From: Devosia ginsengisoli
GTDB lineage: Bacteria > Pseudomonadota > Alphaproteobacteria > Rhizobiales > Devosiaceae
Length of the DNA stretch: 64,000 nt
Assembly: GCF_024707105.1 (NCBI RefSeq)
Contig: NZ_JANQAJ010000006.1
Span: 558,001 to 622,000, forward strand
Direction: 5' to 3'
In this document: positions 13,967-25,967 of the stretch, one piece after another
Layout: every line of letters begins with the position of its first letter
Position numbering within the stretch: the stretch's first letter is position 1
Notes under the pieces: model-generated
The model's input: the letters and a program-made list of their open reading frames with translations, nothing else
Told to the model about the DNA's origin: nothing
Databases searched by the model: none
Position numbers and translations under genes: made by a program

Positions 13967-14671
13967 ATGACCGACCATCAACTCCCCAAGACCCGCTCCG
14001 GTGAGCCGCGCGCCTTTTTCGGGCGGCGGTCGGGCAAGAAGCTGCATGGCGGGCAGCAGGCGGTGTTCGACGCCACCCTGCCCGATCTCGAAATCAAGCT
14101 GACCGGCAGGCTCGATCCGCGGACGCTGTTTCCCGATGCCGGGCGCATCATCATCGAGATCGGCTATGGCGGGGGCGAGCACCTGGCGCTGGAAGCGGGG
14201 CGCCACCCCGAGACCGGCTATATCGGCTGCGAGGTGTTTACCGGCGGCATCGGCAAGATGGTGCAGACCATTGCGGCCGAGAGCCTCAACAATATCCGGC
14301 TCTTCACCGACGATGCGCTGAAGCTCCTGATGGAACTGCCCGACGCATCCATAGACGAGGTCTATCTGCTCTATCCCGATCCCTGGCCCAAGACGCGGCA
14401 CCACAAGAGGCGCTTCGTCTCGCCCACGACGCTCAACGAACTGGCGCGGGTGATCCGGCCGGGCGGGGTGTTCCATTTTGCCAGCGATATCGAGGATTAT
14501 GCCAACTGGACGCTGGCCCATGTGGTGCGGGCGCCGGCATTCCGCTTTGCCCCGGAAAAGCCGGGTTTCTGGCACGAGCCCTATCCCGGCTGGGAGGCGA
14601 CGCGCTATGAGCAGAAGGCGCGCCGCGAGGGGCGGCTGATCAGCTTTTATTTCAGCTTCACGCGGGTTTAA
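13967..14671 (+). CDS. trmB: tRNA (guanine-N7-)-methyltransferase (TrmB)
   Basis: 234 aa SAM-dependent methyltransferase that makes m7G46 in the variable loop of tRNAs. Motifs: IEIGYGGGEHLA (SAM site, residues about 62-73), LLYPDPWPKTRHHKRRF (family signature), and the C-terminal TRYEQKARREG substrate motif. The ATG at 13967 (MTDHQLPKT) is chosen because the longer frame begins inside repeat C1. It is next to its co-substrate producer metK. Confidence 0.93.
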   Translation: MTDHQLPKTRSGEPRAFFGRRSGKKLHGGQQAVFDATLPDLEIKLTGRLDPRTLFPDAGRIIIEIGYGGGEHLALEAGRHPETGYIGCEVFTGGIGKMVQTIAAESLNNIRLFTDDALKLLMELPDASIDEVYLLYPDPWPKTRHHKRRFVSPTTLNELARVIRPGGVFHFASDIEDYANWTLAHVVRAPAFRFAPEKPGFWHEPYPGWEATRYEQKARREGRLISFYFSFTRV

Positions 14672-14781
14672 TCACCCGTATCGATTGCAGTCATGTCAAA
14701 GTTTAATGGCGGCGCGCACTGGAAGCGCCGCAATCACGCCCCATATGCGAAACTCGATTCCTGAAATTTTCGAGGTTCGCC

Positions 14782-15168
14782 ATGTCCGCCCTTTCCGCAA
14801 GTTTCCAGCATGATGACGAGATGCTGGTGGTGCGGCCGGGCAAGTGGACGCTGACCGTGGTCACGCTGCTGCGTGAGCAGACCCTGCGCTTCAACGAGCT
14901 CAAGCGCCATGCCGGCGGCATTTCGCAGAAGACGCTGACCATTACCCTGCGGGAACTGGAGCGAGACGGGTTCGTGACCCGCACCATGTTCGCGACCATT
15001 CCGCCGCGCGTCGATTACGAATTGACCGATCTGGGCCGCGAATTGCTGGAACTGGCCGATAGCTGGCGGGTGTTTGCCAGCCGCAACCGGGCGCAGGTGG
15101 AAGCGGCACGGGAGCGCTTCGACGCTTCGGGTGGCGAGCCGGCCATCCGCCTCATCCACTCCGACTAA
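14782..15168 (+). CDS. HxlR-family transcriptional regulator
   Basis: 128 aa winged-helix protein of the HxlR/MarR-like type: the diagnostic GKWTLTVVTLLREQTLRFNE stretch (residues about 20-39), then ISQKTLTITLRELERDGFV as recognition helix and wing. The usual N-terminal redox-sensing cysteine of the family is absent. The start has only a weak ribosome-binding site. No neighbouring gene is an obvious target; the effector is unknown. Confidence 0.82.
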   Translation: MSALSASFQHDDEMLVVRPGKWTLTVVTLLREQTLRFNELKRHAGGISQKTLTITLRELERDGFVTRTMFATIPPRVDYELTDLGRELLELADSWRVFASRNRAQVEAARERFDASGGEPAIRLIHSD

Positions 15169-15270
15169 GTTCGTCATTGGTCGCGTTCCGGACCGAAAAG
15201 CGGAAGCCGCTTGGCTGGAACGCTCCCGCTACGGGCACCGCCGGCGAGCCGGCGGCGCCGTGGGCGGCGA

Positions 15271-15579
15271 TTAGAGCAGAACCTGCTCAAGCGAGCCCGG
15301 CTTGAAGAACTGCATGGTCTGGGTGCCGTCATCCAGCGTGACATAGGCACGGATCAGGCCGCTCCAGTCTTCGACGGAGGTGGCGTTGACGCCCTGCTGC
15401 TGGAGCTGGGCGAGGACCGAATCGGCCATGAAGGCGCGCATTTCGGGGGTACCGCCACCGAAGACGGTATCGACACCACTTTCGGATTCAATCACCGGCG
15501 CCGCAGCGGCGAAGGTGGGAACGGCAATGCCGGCCAGCGAGGCAGCGGCAACCAAAGCAACAATCGTGTTCTTGACCAT
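15271..15579 (-). CDS. Small secreted protein, unknown function
   Basis: 102 aa with a Sec signal peptide (MVKNTIVALVAAASLAGIAV, cleavage probably near TFAAA at 26-30). The mature part is an acidic ~70-residue domain with one short Gly-rich stretch (VFGGGTPEMRAF) and no recognised family. The ATG at 15577-15579 sits 6 nt behind a GGAGACC ribosome-binding site. It stands alone between two plus-strand genes, so it has its own promoter. Confidence 0.6.
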   Translation of the reverse strand: MVKNTIVALVAAASLAGIAVPTFAAAAPVIESESGVDTVFGGGTPEMRAFMADSVLAQLQQQGVNATSVEDWSGLIRAYVTLDDGTQTMQFFKPGSLEQVLL

Positions 15580-15835
15580 TTGAGGGTCTCCTTTTGTTTG
15601 ACCCAACGGAAATGATCGCGCCCGGCTCCACTCTCAAGTGACGATTTTGTAGAATCTTGCTCTTGAAGTCCGGCCAATCGTGGCGAAGGTTTTGCGAGGG
15701 AAATCAAGGGGTTTCGGGGAACCCCGGTTTCCCCGGCGATACCGCGTTTCCTGCCGACAACCCAAGCCGTCGCGGGGGTTGGGGGATGGGAACCATTGGG
15801 CGGGGCAGGCGTCTAACAGGCACAAGGAGATCACC

Positions 15836-16501
15836 ATGCCCACGCGCGTCCAGATTCTGAAGACCGAGATGGTCACCCATAATGTCCGTCATTATCGCGT
15901 CGAAAAGCCGAAGAATTTTCATTTCGGCCCCGGACAGGCCACCGAAGTCAGCATCGACAAGCCCGACTGGGCGGACAAGAAGCGGCCGTTCACCTTCACC
16001 TCGCTCCAGGGCGAGCCGACGCTGGAATTCACCATCAAGAGCTATCGCGACCATCCTGGCGTCACCAATGCGCTCTGGGGCTGCGAAGCGGGCGACCATC
16101 TGCTGCTGCGCGATGTGTGGGGCACGATCCAGTATAAGGGGCCGGGCACGTTCATTGCCGGAGGCGCGGGCGTCACCCCCTTCATCGCCATCCTGCGCAG
16201 CCTCAATGCCAAGGGCGGATTGAAGGGCAATCGGCTGATTGTTTCCAACCAAACCGAGAAGGACATCATCCTGCGCGACGAATTCGAGGCCATGGACGGG
16301 CTCGAGACGCTGTGGACGGTGACCGATGATCCCAAGTCGCGCCTGCTACAGGAGCGGATCGACACAGCCTTCCTCAAGCAGCATATCACCGACTTCAACC
16401 AGCGCTTCTATCTCTGCGGGCCGGACGCCATGGTGGCAGACCTGCGCGCGTCGCTGGAGGAACTGGGCGCCGACGTGGCCAGCGTGACCTGGGAGAAATA
16501 G
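15836..16501 (+). CDS. Ferredoxin/flavodoxin reductase-like FAD oxidoreductase
   Basis: 221 aa. An N-terminal FAD-binding beta barrel (KRPFTFTS, the RxxS/T-like flavin motif, residues about 46-53) is followed by an NAD(P)-binding domain (GAGVTPFIAILRSL; YLCGPDAMVADL near the C-terminus). It lacks a ferredoxin or globin domain, so it likely passes electrons to a separate carrier. The ATG at 15836 follows AAGGAGATCACC. Its physiological partner is not encoded here. Confidence 0.8.
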   Translation: MPTRVQILKTEMVTHNVRHYRVEKPKNFHFGPGQATEVSIDKPDWADKKRPFTFTSLQGEPTLEFTIKSYRDHPGVTNALWGCEAGDHLLLRDVWGTIQYKGPGTFIAGGAGVTPFIAILRSLNAKGGLKGNRLIVSNQTEKDIILRDEFEAMDGLETLWTVTDDPKSRLLQERIDTAFLKQHITDFNQRFYLCGPDAMVADLRASLEELGADVASVTWEK

Positions 16502-16518
16502 GGGGCACGACTGGGACC

Positions 16519-16611
16519 GTGCAGCGACCTCGTCCTTCGACAGGCTCAGGATGAGGGCTACCGAGATATCGAGCAGCCCTCATGGTGAGCCTGTCGAACC
16601 ACTGACGCGTG
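16519..16611. repeat. Palindromic repeat C2
   Basis: Imperfect palindrome with arms CCTTCGACAGGCTCAGGATG and, inverted, CCTCATGGTGAGCCTGTCGA around a short centre (GGGCTACCGAGATATCGAGC). The CCCTCATGGTGAG core is shared with C3, C4 and C5. It lies between the reductase gene and the rimP operon. Confidence 0.8.
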
Positions 16612-16672
16612 CCGCCCTTGCCACTCCGGGTCAACGGCGCTATATAGGCGCCAACATCTCAGCAAGTTTTGC

Positions 16673-16704
16673 AGAGTGGGAGCCGCCCGGCCCCGCTCTT
16701 TTTT
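16673..16704 (+). promoter_or_regulatory. Terminator-like attenuator in the rimP-nusA-infB leader
   Basis: AGAGTGGG (16673-16680) pairs with CCCGCTCT (16692-16699) with one T-G wobble, 11-nt loop, followed by T6 (16699-16704). It has the form of an intrinsic terminator yet lies 17 bp upstream of the rimP ATG, inside the expected leader. In enterobacteria the rimP leader is a premature terminator tied to NusA autocontrol; an analogous role is inferred here. Confidence 0.6.
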
Positions 16705-16720
16705 ATTACCTTGGGGAACG

Positions 16721-17335
16721 ATGAGCTTCGATCTCACCGAAAAACGCTACATCAAGGAAACGGGCCTGGAAGCCCGGATTTCCCGTATCGTCGAGCCGGT
16801 GGCCAATGGCCTGGGATTTTCTCTGGTGCGTGTGAAAATCACCCAGGAAAACGGCATGACGCTGCAGATCATGGCCGAGGACGAGAAGGGGCGCTTCACC
16901 ATCGTCAACTGCGAGACGCTGTCGAAAGACCTCTCGCCGGTGCTTGACGTGGAAGACCCGATCGACCGCGAATATCACCTTGAAGTCTCCTCGCCCGGCA
17001 TCGACCGGCCGCTGGTGCGCAAGCGCGATTTCGAGAGCTATATCGGCCATGAGGCCAAGATCGAGCTGGCCGACATGATCAATGGCCGCAAGCGCTTCCG
17101 CGGCTTCATCAAGGGCGTGGACGACGAGGCGGTGACCATCACCCTGCCCGACGCGCCCGGCGGCACCGACCCCGACCATCGGCTGCTCCTGTCCACCCTG
17201 GCCGAGGCCAAGCTGGTGATGACCGACGCACTGATGGAAAAGGCGCGGCTGGACCAGGAAGCCCACCCCATCGACGACGAAGACACCGAAACCGTCGAAT
17301 ACGACGATACTGAAGACTCCCAGGAGATCCACTAA
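16721..17335 (+). CDS. rimP: Ribosome maturation factor RimP
   Basis: 204 aa; helps assemble the 30S subunit (binds S12 region). The alpha/beta N-domain carries ISRIVEPVANGLGFSLVRV and the SPGIDRPLVRKRDFESYIG signature, followed by the SH3-like C-domain and an acidic tail rich in Asp/Glu (last ~25 residues). The ATG at 16721 is preceded by GGGGA. It is the first gene of rimP-nusA-ylxR-infB; the stop is directly adjacent to the nusA ATG. Confidence 0.95.
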   Translation: MSFDLTEKRYIKETGLEARISRIVEPVANGLGFSLVRVKITQENGMTLQIMAEDEKGRFTIVNCETLSKDLSPVLDVEDPIDREYHLEVSSPGIDRPLVRKRDFESYIGHEAKIELADMINGRKRFRGFIKGVDDEAVTITLPDAPGGTDPDHRLLLSTLAEAKLVMTDALMEKARLDQEAHPIDDEDTETVEYDDTEDSQEIH

Positions 17336-18934
17336 ATGGCCGTTAGCGCGAACCGCCTTGAGCTGTTGCAGATCGCAGATGCCGTTGCCCGCGAAAAGTC
17401 GATCGACCGCATGGTCGTGATCGAGGCGATGCAGGACGCCATGGAAAAGGCCGCCAAGGGCCGCTACGGCGCCGAGACCGAGATCAAGGTCGAGATCAAT
17501 CCGCGCTCGGGCGAAACCCGCATGTGGCGCCTGCTGGAAATCGTCGACGAAGTCGAGGAGCCCAGCCGCCAGATCGACCTCAAGCAGGCGCAGGCCAAGT
17601 CGGCCGAAGCCAAGGTCGGCGATTTCCTGACCGAGCCGCTGCCGCCGATGGAATTCGGCCGCATCGCCGCGCAGTCCGCCAAGCAGGTCATCGTGCAGAA
17701 GGTGCGCGATGCCGAGCGCGAGCGCATGTATGACGAATATTTCAATCGCATCGGCGAAATCGTCAACGGCACGGTCAAGCGCGTCGAATATGGCAATGTC
17801 ATTGTCGACCTGGGCCGTGGCGAAGCCATTATCCGCCGCGACGAGCTGATCCCGCGCGAAATGTTCCGCTATGGCGACCGCGTGCGCGCCTATGTCTATG
17901 ACGTGCGCCGCGAGCAGCGCGGGCCGCAGATTTTCCTCAGCCGCACCCATCCGCAGTTCATGGCCAAGCTCTTCATGCAGGAAGTGCCCGAGATCTATGA
18001 CGGCGTGATCACCATCCGCTCGATCGCCCGCGATCCGGGCAGCCGCGCCAAGATCGCCGTGACGTCGTCGGATAGCTCCATCGACCCCGTGGGCGCTTGC
18101 GTCGGTATGCGCGGTTCGCGCGTGCAGGCCGTGGTGGGCGAACTGCAGGGCGAAAAGATCGACATCATTCCGTGGACCGATTCCATTGCCGACCTGGTGG
18201 TTTCGGCGCTGCAGCCGGCCGATGTGGCCAAGGTGGTGCTGGACGAGCAGGCCGAGCGTATCGAAGTGGTGGTGCCCGACGAGCAGCTGAGCCTGGCCAT
18301 CGGCCGCCGCGGCCAGAATGTGCGCCTCGCCAGCCAGCTCATCGGCTGGGATATCGACATCCTGACCGAGCAGGAAGAGAGCGAGCGCCGGCAGAAGGAA
18401 TTCACCGAACGCTCCAGCCTCTTCATGGCTGCCCTTGACGTTGACGAGATGGTTGCCCAACTACTGGCTTCGGAAGGCTTTTCCTCGGTCGAGGAACTGG
18501 CCTATATCGACGCCAATGAAATCGCGTCGATCGACGGGTTCGACGAAGAAACCGCCGGCGAAATCCAGAACCGCGCCGCCGAATACCTGGCGGCCATCGA
18601 CAAGGCCCATGATGAAGAGCGCAAGGCGCTCGGCGTCGAGGACGAGCTTTACGAGATTGCCGGCCTCACTGCTGCCATGCTGGTTGCCCTGGGCAAGGAT
18701 GGCGTGAAGAATGTGGAAGACTTTGCCGGCTGCGCCGCGGACGACCTGATCGGCTGGAGCGAGCGCAAGGACGGCGAGACCAAGCGTTTCGAAGGCACGT
18801 TCAAGGATTTCCCTGTCAGCCGCGAGGAAGCCGAAGACATGATCCTGCAGGCCCGCATCAAGGCCGGCTGGATCAATGAAGAAGATCTGCCGCCGGTCGA
18901 AGGCGACGACTATACCGAAGAGGCTTCGGCCTAA
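17336..18934 (+). CDS. nusA: Transcription elongation/termination factor NusA
   Basis: 532 aa, the usual size for Alphaproteobacteria. Order: N-terminal RNA polymerase-binding domain (1-~125), S1 domain (~135-200, with GEIVNGTVKRVEYGNVIVDL), two KH domains (GACVGMRGSRVQAVVGEL and LAIGRRGQNVRLASQL), then C-terminal helix-hairpin-helix repeats. It modulates pausing, termination and antitermination. No gap separates it from rimP (adjacent codons), so it is translated from the same mRNA. Confidence 0.96.
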   Translation: MAVSANRLELLQIADAVAREKSIDRMVVIEAMQDAMEKAAKGRYGAETEIKVEINPRSGETRMWRLLEIVDEVEEPSRQIDLKQAQAKSAEAKVGDFLTEPLPPMEFGRIAAQSAKQVIVQKVRDAERERMYDEYFNRIGEIVNGTVKRVEYGNVIVDLGRGEAIIRRDELIPREMFRYGDRVRAYVYDVRREQRGPQIFLSRTHPQFMAKLFMQEVPEIYDGVITIRSIARDPGSRAKIAVTSSDSSIDPVGACVGMRGSRVQAVVGELQGEKIDIIPWTDSIADLVVSALQPADVAKVVLDEQAERIEVVVPDEQLSLAIGRRGQNVRLASQLIGWDIDILTEQEESERRQKEFTERSSLFMAALDVDEMVAQLLASEGFSSVEELAYIDANEIASIDGFDEETAGEIQNRAAEYLAAIDKAHDEERKALGVEDELYEIAGLTAAMLVALGKDGVKNVEDFAGCAADDLIGWSERKDGETKRFEGTFKDFPVSREEAEDMILQARIKAGWINEEDLPPVEGDDYTEEASA

Positions 18935-18962
18935 GGGCCGAATCCGAGCGAGGGCACCAGAG

Positions 18963-19656
18963 ATGGCCCGGCGCGAAGAAACGACGCGGATATGCGCACT
19001 GACGCGGGCCGAAAAGCCCGTGGCGGAGCTGATCCGCTTCGTGCTCGGGCCCGATGGCGTGCTGGTGCCCGATACCGAAGCCAAGGCCGAGGGGCGGGGC
19101 GTATGGATCAGCCTCAGCCGCGATGCGGTGGCCGAGGCGGTCAAGAAGAAAGTGTTCGCGCGCAGCCTCAAGACCGAGGTTCGCCTGCCGGACGACCTGC
19201 CCGGGCTCACGCAATTGCGGCTCGAACAGCGCTATCTCAATGCGCTGGGCATGGCCCGCAAGGCCGGGCAACTGACCTTTGGCGCCACCAAGGTGCGCGG
19301 CCTGATCGAGACGGGAAACCTGATCGCCCTGATCACCGCTACCGATGCGGCCGCGGATGGCCGCAGCAAGATGGTCGGGCCGCTCAAGGCGCTGCATTAC
19401 GCGGCTGCCGAGGAAGAAATTAACGGCTTCGAAGTGCCCCATTTCGAATTGCTCTCCTCAGAGCAAATGGGTTTGGCACTTGGCCTTGAAAATGTGATAC
19501 ATGCTGCCCTCACGAGAGGGGCGGCAGCCCAAGCGGCAGTGGAAAAGGCCCGTAGACTGGCCCTTTACACTGCCAAACCGACGGAAAAGGACACCGACCG
19601 CCTTGCGGTTGACGGTGACCTTTTGCCCGAGGCCACCGACGAAAGACGCGAGATAC

Positions 19657-19664
<8 letters not shown>
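18963..19664 (+). CDS. YlxR/DUF448-L7Ae RNA-binding protein
   Basis: 233 aa fusion: an N-terminal YlxR (DUF448) domain (residues about 1-90; [31 protein letters not shown]) joined to an L7Ae/L30e-like domain (about 100-195; [19 protein letters not shown]). The pair is typical of the nusA-infB cluster in Alphaproteobacteria, and RNA or nucleoid binding is the presumed role. The ATG at 18963 is 28 bp after nusA. The end overlaps the infB start by 8 nt. Confidence 0.9.
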
Positions 19665-22494
<2,830 letters not shown>

Positions 22495-22517
22495 AAGGCT
22501 GGATCATCGAAGTTACA

Positions 22518-22547
22518 AAGGGCGCGGTGCAGACCGCGCCCTTTTTT
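22518..22547 (+). terminator. Terminator of the rimP-infB operon
   Basis: 11-bp perfect stem AAGGGCGCGGT / ACCGCGCCCTT with loop GCAG, followed by a T6 run ending at 22547. It starts 24 bp after the infB stop codon, which closes the operon here. Confidence 0.92.
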
Positions 22548-22560
22548 CGTTTGGGATATC

Positions 22561-22800
22561 CCCTCCCAACCTCCCCCTGACAGGGGGAGGAGGGGGAAGT
22601 GTCACTTCGGATTTCTGTGGCTCCCGTCACCCCACCCTCGATCCCTCCCCATCAAGGGGAGGGAGGCGCCAGCTCGAAGTTAGTGTTCATCGTCTCCCTC
22701 CCTCTTGTGGGGAGGGATCAAAGGGTGGGGGTAGATCACACGCGCCGGACCAAGAAGGATTCCGAAGTGAACACCCCCTATCAGGGGGAGGCTGTGGGGT
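22561..22800. repeat. Palindromic repeat A3 (composite)
   Basis: 240 bp of nested hairpins in the gap between infB and the L,D-transpeptidase gene. Units include CCTCCCCCTGACAGGGGGAGG and CTCCCTCCCTCTTGTGGGGA. The stretch around 22613-22650 (TGTGGCTCCCGTCACCCCAC) matches the left flank of A2. The outer parts (GGAAGTGTCACTTCGGA ... CCGAAGTGAACACCCCC) are inverted copies. It looks like two A units fused. Confidence 0.8.
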
Positions 22801-22811
22801 ATCCAACAAAA

Positions 22812-22841
22812 ACCCGCCCCCTGTTCGGGAGCGGGCTTTTT
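22812..22841 (-). terminator. Bidirectional terminator, probably of the L,D-transpeptidase gene
   Basis: Stem CCCGC (22813-22817)/GCGGG (22831-22835) with an inner CCC/GGG, flanked by T5 on the plus strand and A5 (T5 on the minus strand). It lies 110 bp beyond the minus-strand gene ending at 22951 and could stop transcription from both sides. Confidence 0.7.
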
Positions 22842-22950
22842 CAATTTCAGCCCCGGGCCTTTGTCGCGGCAGCAGGAAACTTTGCTTCGGTGACTACGGA
22901 TTCCGAAACAAGGCGCCCCGCTGCCGCGGCAGCGACCCGGGTAAAGCGGG

Positions 22951-23598
22951 TTAGTTGATCACCACGACGCGGGCGCCGGTGGGCACGCGGGCATAGAGAT
23001 CGATAATGTCCTGGTTCATCAGGCGGATGCAGCCCGAGGAGACATTGGTGCCGATCGTGTAGGGCTCGGTGGTGCCATGCAGGCGGAACAGCGTGTCGCG
23101 GCCATCCTTGTAGAGATAGAGCGCACGGGGGCCGAGCGGATTGGTGGGGCCGCCCGGCATGCCTGACGCATAGGGGCCATAGCGGTCGGGTTCGCGGGCG
23201 ATCATCGACTTGGTCGGGGTCCAGCGCGGCCATTCGGCCTTGCGGCCGATGGTGGCGGTGCCGCGGAAGACCAGCGACTCGTCCTTGCCGACGCCGATGC
23301 CGTAGCGCAAAGCACGGCCGCCTTCGAGCACCAGGTAAAGGAAATGCTGCGGGGTATCGATGACGAGGGTGCCCGGCCGCTCTGTGGTCATGTAGGGCAC
23401 TTCCTGGCGCCACCAGCGCGGATCGACGCGGCGCAGGTCCATGGCGGCAATGGGGAAGGGCTCACCCAGGACCGCGCCATACATGCGCAGGTAATAGGGA
23501 TCGATCTGCGGCTCCTGCACCACGGGGGTGCGGGTGGACGAGCAGGCAGCGAGGGCGACGGCGGGGAGGCCGATCATGAACAAGCGGCGAGAGAGCAA
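22951..23598 (-). CDS. L,D-transpeptidase (YkuD) lipoprotein
   Basis: 215 aa. A short N-terminal signal with lipobox (PAVALAAC, Cys near residue 19) suggests a lipid-anchored periplasmic enzyme. The YkuD catalytic motif HGTTEPYTIGTNVSSGCIR (His and Cys present) places it among enzymes forming 3-3 cross-links in peptidoglycan or attaching proteins to it; WxxREVPYMT-like and GTLVIDTPQHFLYLV segments fit. The start is set at TTG 23598, 7 nt after AGGGA; a TTG 6 nt further upstream is too close to that site. Expression is from its own promoter (TATAAT at 23629-23634, minus). Confidence 0.88.
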   Translation of the reverse strand: MLSRRLFMIGLPAVALAACSSTRTPVVQEPQIDPYYLRMYGAVLGEPFPIAAMDLRRVDPRWWRQEVPYMTTERPGTLVIDTPQHFLYLVLEGGRALRYGIGVGKDESLVFRGTATIGRKAEWPRWTPTKSMIAREPDRYGPYASGMPGGPTNPLGPRALYLYKDGRDTLFRLHGTTEPYTIGTNVSSGCIRLMNQDIIDLYARVPTGARVVVIN

Positions 23599-23628
23599 GG
23601 GCAATTCCCTGGGTAAGCTTGTGACGCA

Positions 23629-23647
23629 ATTATACTGATCGGTCAGT
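23629..23647 (-). promoter_or_regulatory. -10 box and overlapping dyad upstream of the L,D-transpeptidase gene
   Basis: A consensus TATAAT (minus strand, 23629-23634) is overlapped by the dyad ACTGA-TCGG-TCAGT (23634-23647). A bound repressor would cover the promoter. No convincing -35 was found at 16-18 bp. Confidence 0.4.
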
Positions 23648-23771
23648 GGTTAAGCTGCCGCCAGGAGGTTCGCTAGTGCAGGAAAGCCTCACTCGCCCAA
23701 CGAGCTTTGGTGAAGAGGGTTCCTCTCCGTAATGTGATGGGCCAAAGCTGTTGCAAGGCTGCAACGCATGC

Positions 23772-23797
23772 AAAAGGCCCGGATCGCTCCGGGCCTT
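23772..23797 (-). terminator. Terminator of pnp
   Basis: Minus-strand stem AAGGCCCGGA / TCCGGGCCTT with loop GCGA followed by TTTT; it begins 26 bp beyond the pnp stop codon. Confidence 0.88.
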
Positions 23798-23822
23798 CCT
23801 GCGGATTTCCTGCGATTGCCGC

Positions 23823-25967
23823 TTATTCGGCGGCAGCTTCCTCGCTCTTGACGACTTCCTTGCCGGTTGCCTGATCGACAACCTTCATGGAAAGGCGGAC
23901 CTTGCCGCGCTCGTCGAAGCCGAGCAGCTTGACCCAGACCTTGTCGCCTTCCTTGACCACGTCGGTGGTCTTGGCAACGCGGGCTTCGGCCAGTTGGCTG
24001 ATATGGACCAGACCGTCCTTGGCGCCGAAGAAGTTCACGAAGGCGCCGAAATCGGCGGTCTTGACGACGGTGCCCTGGTAGATGGCGCCCACTTCGGCTT
24101 CGTCGGTGATCGACTTGATCCACTTGATGGCCGCTTCGATCTGGCTACCGTCGGACGAGGCGATCTTGATGGTGCCGTCATCCTCGATATTGATCTTGGC
24201 GCCGGTCTTCTCGACGATCTCGCGGATCACCTTGCCGCCGGTGCCGATCACTTCGCGGATCTTGTCGGTCGGGATCTTCATGGTCTCGATGCGCGGGGCG
24301 AATTCACCCACTTCCGAACGGGACGCGGTGATGGCCTTGGCCATTTCGCCCAGGATGTGGATGCGGCCGCCCTTGGCCTGCTCGAGGGCGATCTTCATGA
24401 TCTCCTCGGTAATGCCGGCGATCTTGATGTCCATCTGCAGCGAGGTGACGCCCTGATCGGTGCCGGCCACCTTGAAGTCCATGTCGCCGAGGTGATCTTC
24501 GTCACCCAGGATGTCGGACAGCACGGCGAATTTCTCGCCTTCGAGGATCAGGCCCATGGCGATACCGGCAACCGGACGGGCCAGCGGCACGCCGGCATCC
24601 ATCAGCGCCAGCGAAGTGCCACAGACGGTGGCCATCGAGGAGGAACCGTTGGATTCGGTGATCTCGGACACGATACGGATCGTGTAGGGGAATTCTTCGA
24701 CCGAGGGACGGATCGGGTTGATGGCGCGCCAGGCGAGCTTGCCATGGCCGATTTCGCGACGGCCCGGGGACCCCATGCGGCCAGCTTCACCCACCGAATA
24801 GGGAGGGAAGTTGTAATGCAGCAGGAAGTTCTGCTTGTGGGTGCCTTCGAGCGAGTCGATATACTGCTCGTCTTCGCCGGTGCCGAGCGTGGCAACGACC
24901 AGCGCCTGGGTTTCGCCGCGGGTGAACAAAGCCGAACCATGGGTGCGGGGCAGCACGCCGACTTCCGAAACGATCGGACGAACGGTCTTGAGATCACGGC
25001 CGTCGATGCGCAGGCCCGTGTCGAGCACATTCCAGCGCACGATCTTGGCCTGCAGGTTGTGGATCACTTCGCCGAGGTCTTCGGCGGAGACTTCACCGGC
25101 CTCGACCTTGGCGGCAAAGGCTTCCTTGACGGCCTTCTTGGCGGCGTCGACGGCAGCGTAACGCTGGGCCTTGTCGGTGATCTTGTAGGCGGCGCGCAGA
25201 TCGGCTTCGGCAACCTTGAGCACGTCGGCTTCGAGGGCCGAATAGTCGGGCGCCACGAAATCGCGCGGCTCCTTGGCGGCCAGTTCGGCCAGCTTGATAA
25301 TGGCCTGGATCACCTTGCGGCTCTCGGCATGACCGAACATCACGGCGCCGAGCATGACTTCTTCGCTCAGTTCCTTGGCTTCGGACTCGACCATCAGCAC
25401 GGCGTCTTCGGTGCCGGCCATGACGAGATCGAGCTTGGATTCCGAACGGCGGTCAACGGCCAGGTTCAGCACGTATTCGCCATCGACATAGCCGACGCGG
25501 GCCGCGCCGATCGGGCCCATGAAGGGCACGCCGGAAATGGTCAGGGCAGCCGAGGCGGCGACCATGGCCAGCACGTCGGGATTGTTTTCCATGTCGTGCT
25601 GCAGAACGGTCACGACCACCTGGGTCTCGTTCTTGTAGCCTTCGGGGAAGAGCGGGCGGATCGGGCGGTCGATGAGGCGCGACACCAGGGTCTCGTTCTC
25701 GGTCGGGCGGCCTTCACGCTTGAAATAGCCGCCCGGGATCTTGCCGGCGGCGAAGTATTTTTCCTGGTAGTTGACGGTCAGCGGGAAGAAGTCCTGGCCG
25801 GGCTTGGCCGACTTGGCTGACACGACGGTGGCGAGCAGCACGGTCTCGCCCAGGGTGGCGAGCACGGCGCCATCGGCCTGGCGGGCCATCTTGCCGGTCT
25901 CGAGCGTCAGGGGCTGACCGCCCCAGTTGAGCTCGACCTTGTGGTAATCGAAATTGATCGTGGACAT
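23823..25967 (-). CDS. pnp: Polyribonucleotide nucleotidyltransferase (PNPase)
   Basis: 714 aa; degrades RNA 3'->5' with phosphate and can add tails; part of the RNA degradosome. Two RNase PH domains (residues about 10-145 and 315-545) are separated by an alpha-helical domain; [20 protein letters not shown] is the KH GXXG motif, and the S1 domain ([20 protein letters not shown]) is near the C-terminus. The ATG at 25965-25967 ([13 protein letters not shown]) matches family N-termini. It follows rpsO across a 502-bp hairpin-bearing spacer. Confidence 0.96.
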   Translation of the reverse strand: MSTINFDYHKVELNWGGQPLTLETGKMARQADGAVLATLGETVLLATVVSAKSAKPGQDFFPLTVNYQEKYFAAGKIPGGYFKREGRPTENETLVSRLIDRPIRPLFPEGYKNETQVVVTVLQHDMENNPDVLAMVAASAALTISGVPFMGPIGAARVGYVDGEYVLNLAVDRRSESKLDLVMAGTEDAVLMVESEAKELSEEVMLGAVMFGHAESRKVIQAIIKLAELAAKEPRDFVAPDYSALEADVLKVAEADLRAAYKITDKAQRYAAVDAAKKAVKEAFAAKVEAGEVSAEDLGEVIHNLQAKIVRWNVLDTGLRIDGRDLKTVRPIVSEVGVLPRTHGSALFTRGETQALVVATLGTGEDEQYIDSLEGTHKQNFLLHYNFPPYSVGEAGRMGSPGRREIGHGKLAWRAINPIRPSVEEFPYTIRIVSEITESNGSSSMATVCGTSLALMDAGVPLARPVAGIAMGLILEGEKFAVLSDILGDEDHLGDMDFKVAGTDQGVTSLQMDIKIAGITEEIMKIALEQAKGGRIHILGEMAKAITASRSEVGEFAPRIETMKIPTDKIREVIGTGGKVIREIVEKTGAKINIEDDGTIKIASSDGSQIEAAIKWIKSITDEAEVGAIYQGTVVKTADFGAFVNFFGAKDGLVHISQLAEARVAKTTDVVKEGDKVWVKLLGFDERGKVRLSMKVVDQATGKEVVKSEEAAAE

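Noticed and set aside
16706..18460. Long open frame on the minus strand opposite rimP-nusA (584 codons)
   Set aside because: It is a mirror of nusA codon bias in high-GC DNA; His/Asp/Leu-rich, no family similarity, no ribosome-binding site.
23751..25820. Long plus-strand frame opposite pnp (689 codons)
   Set aside because: Antisense shadow of PNPase with no recognisable domains.
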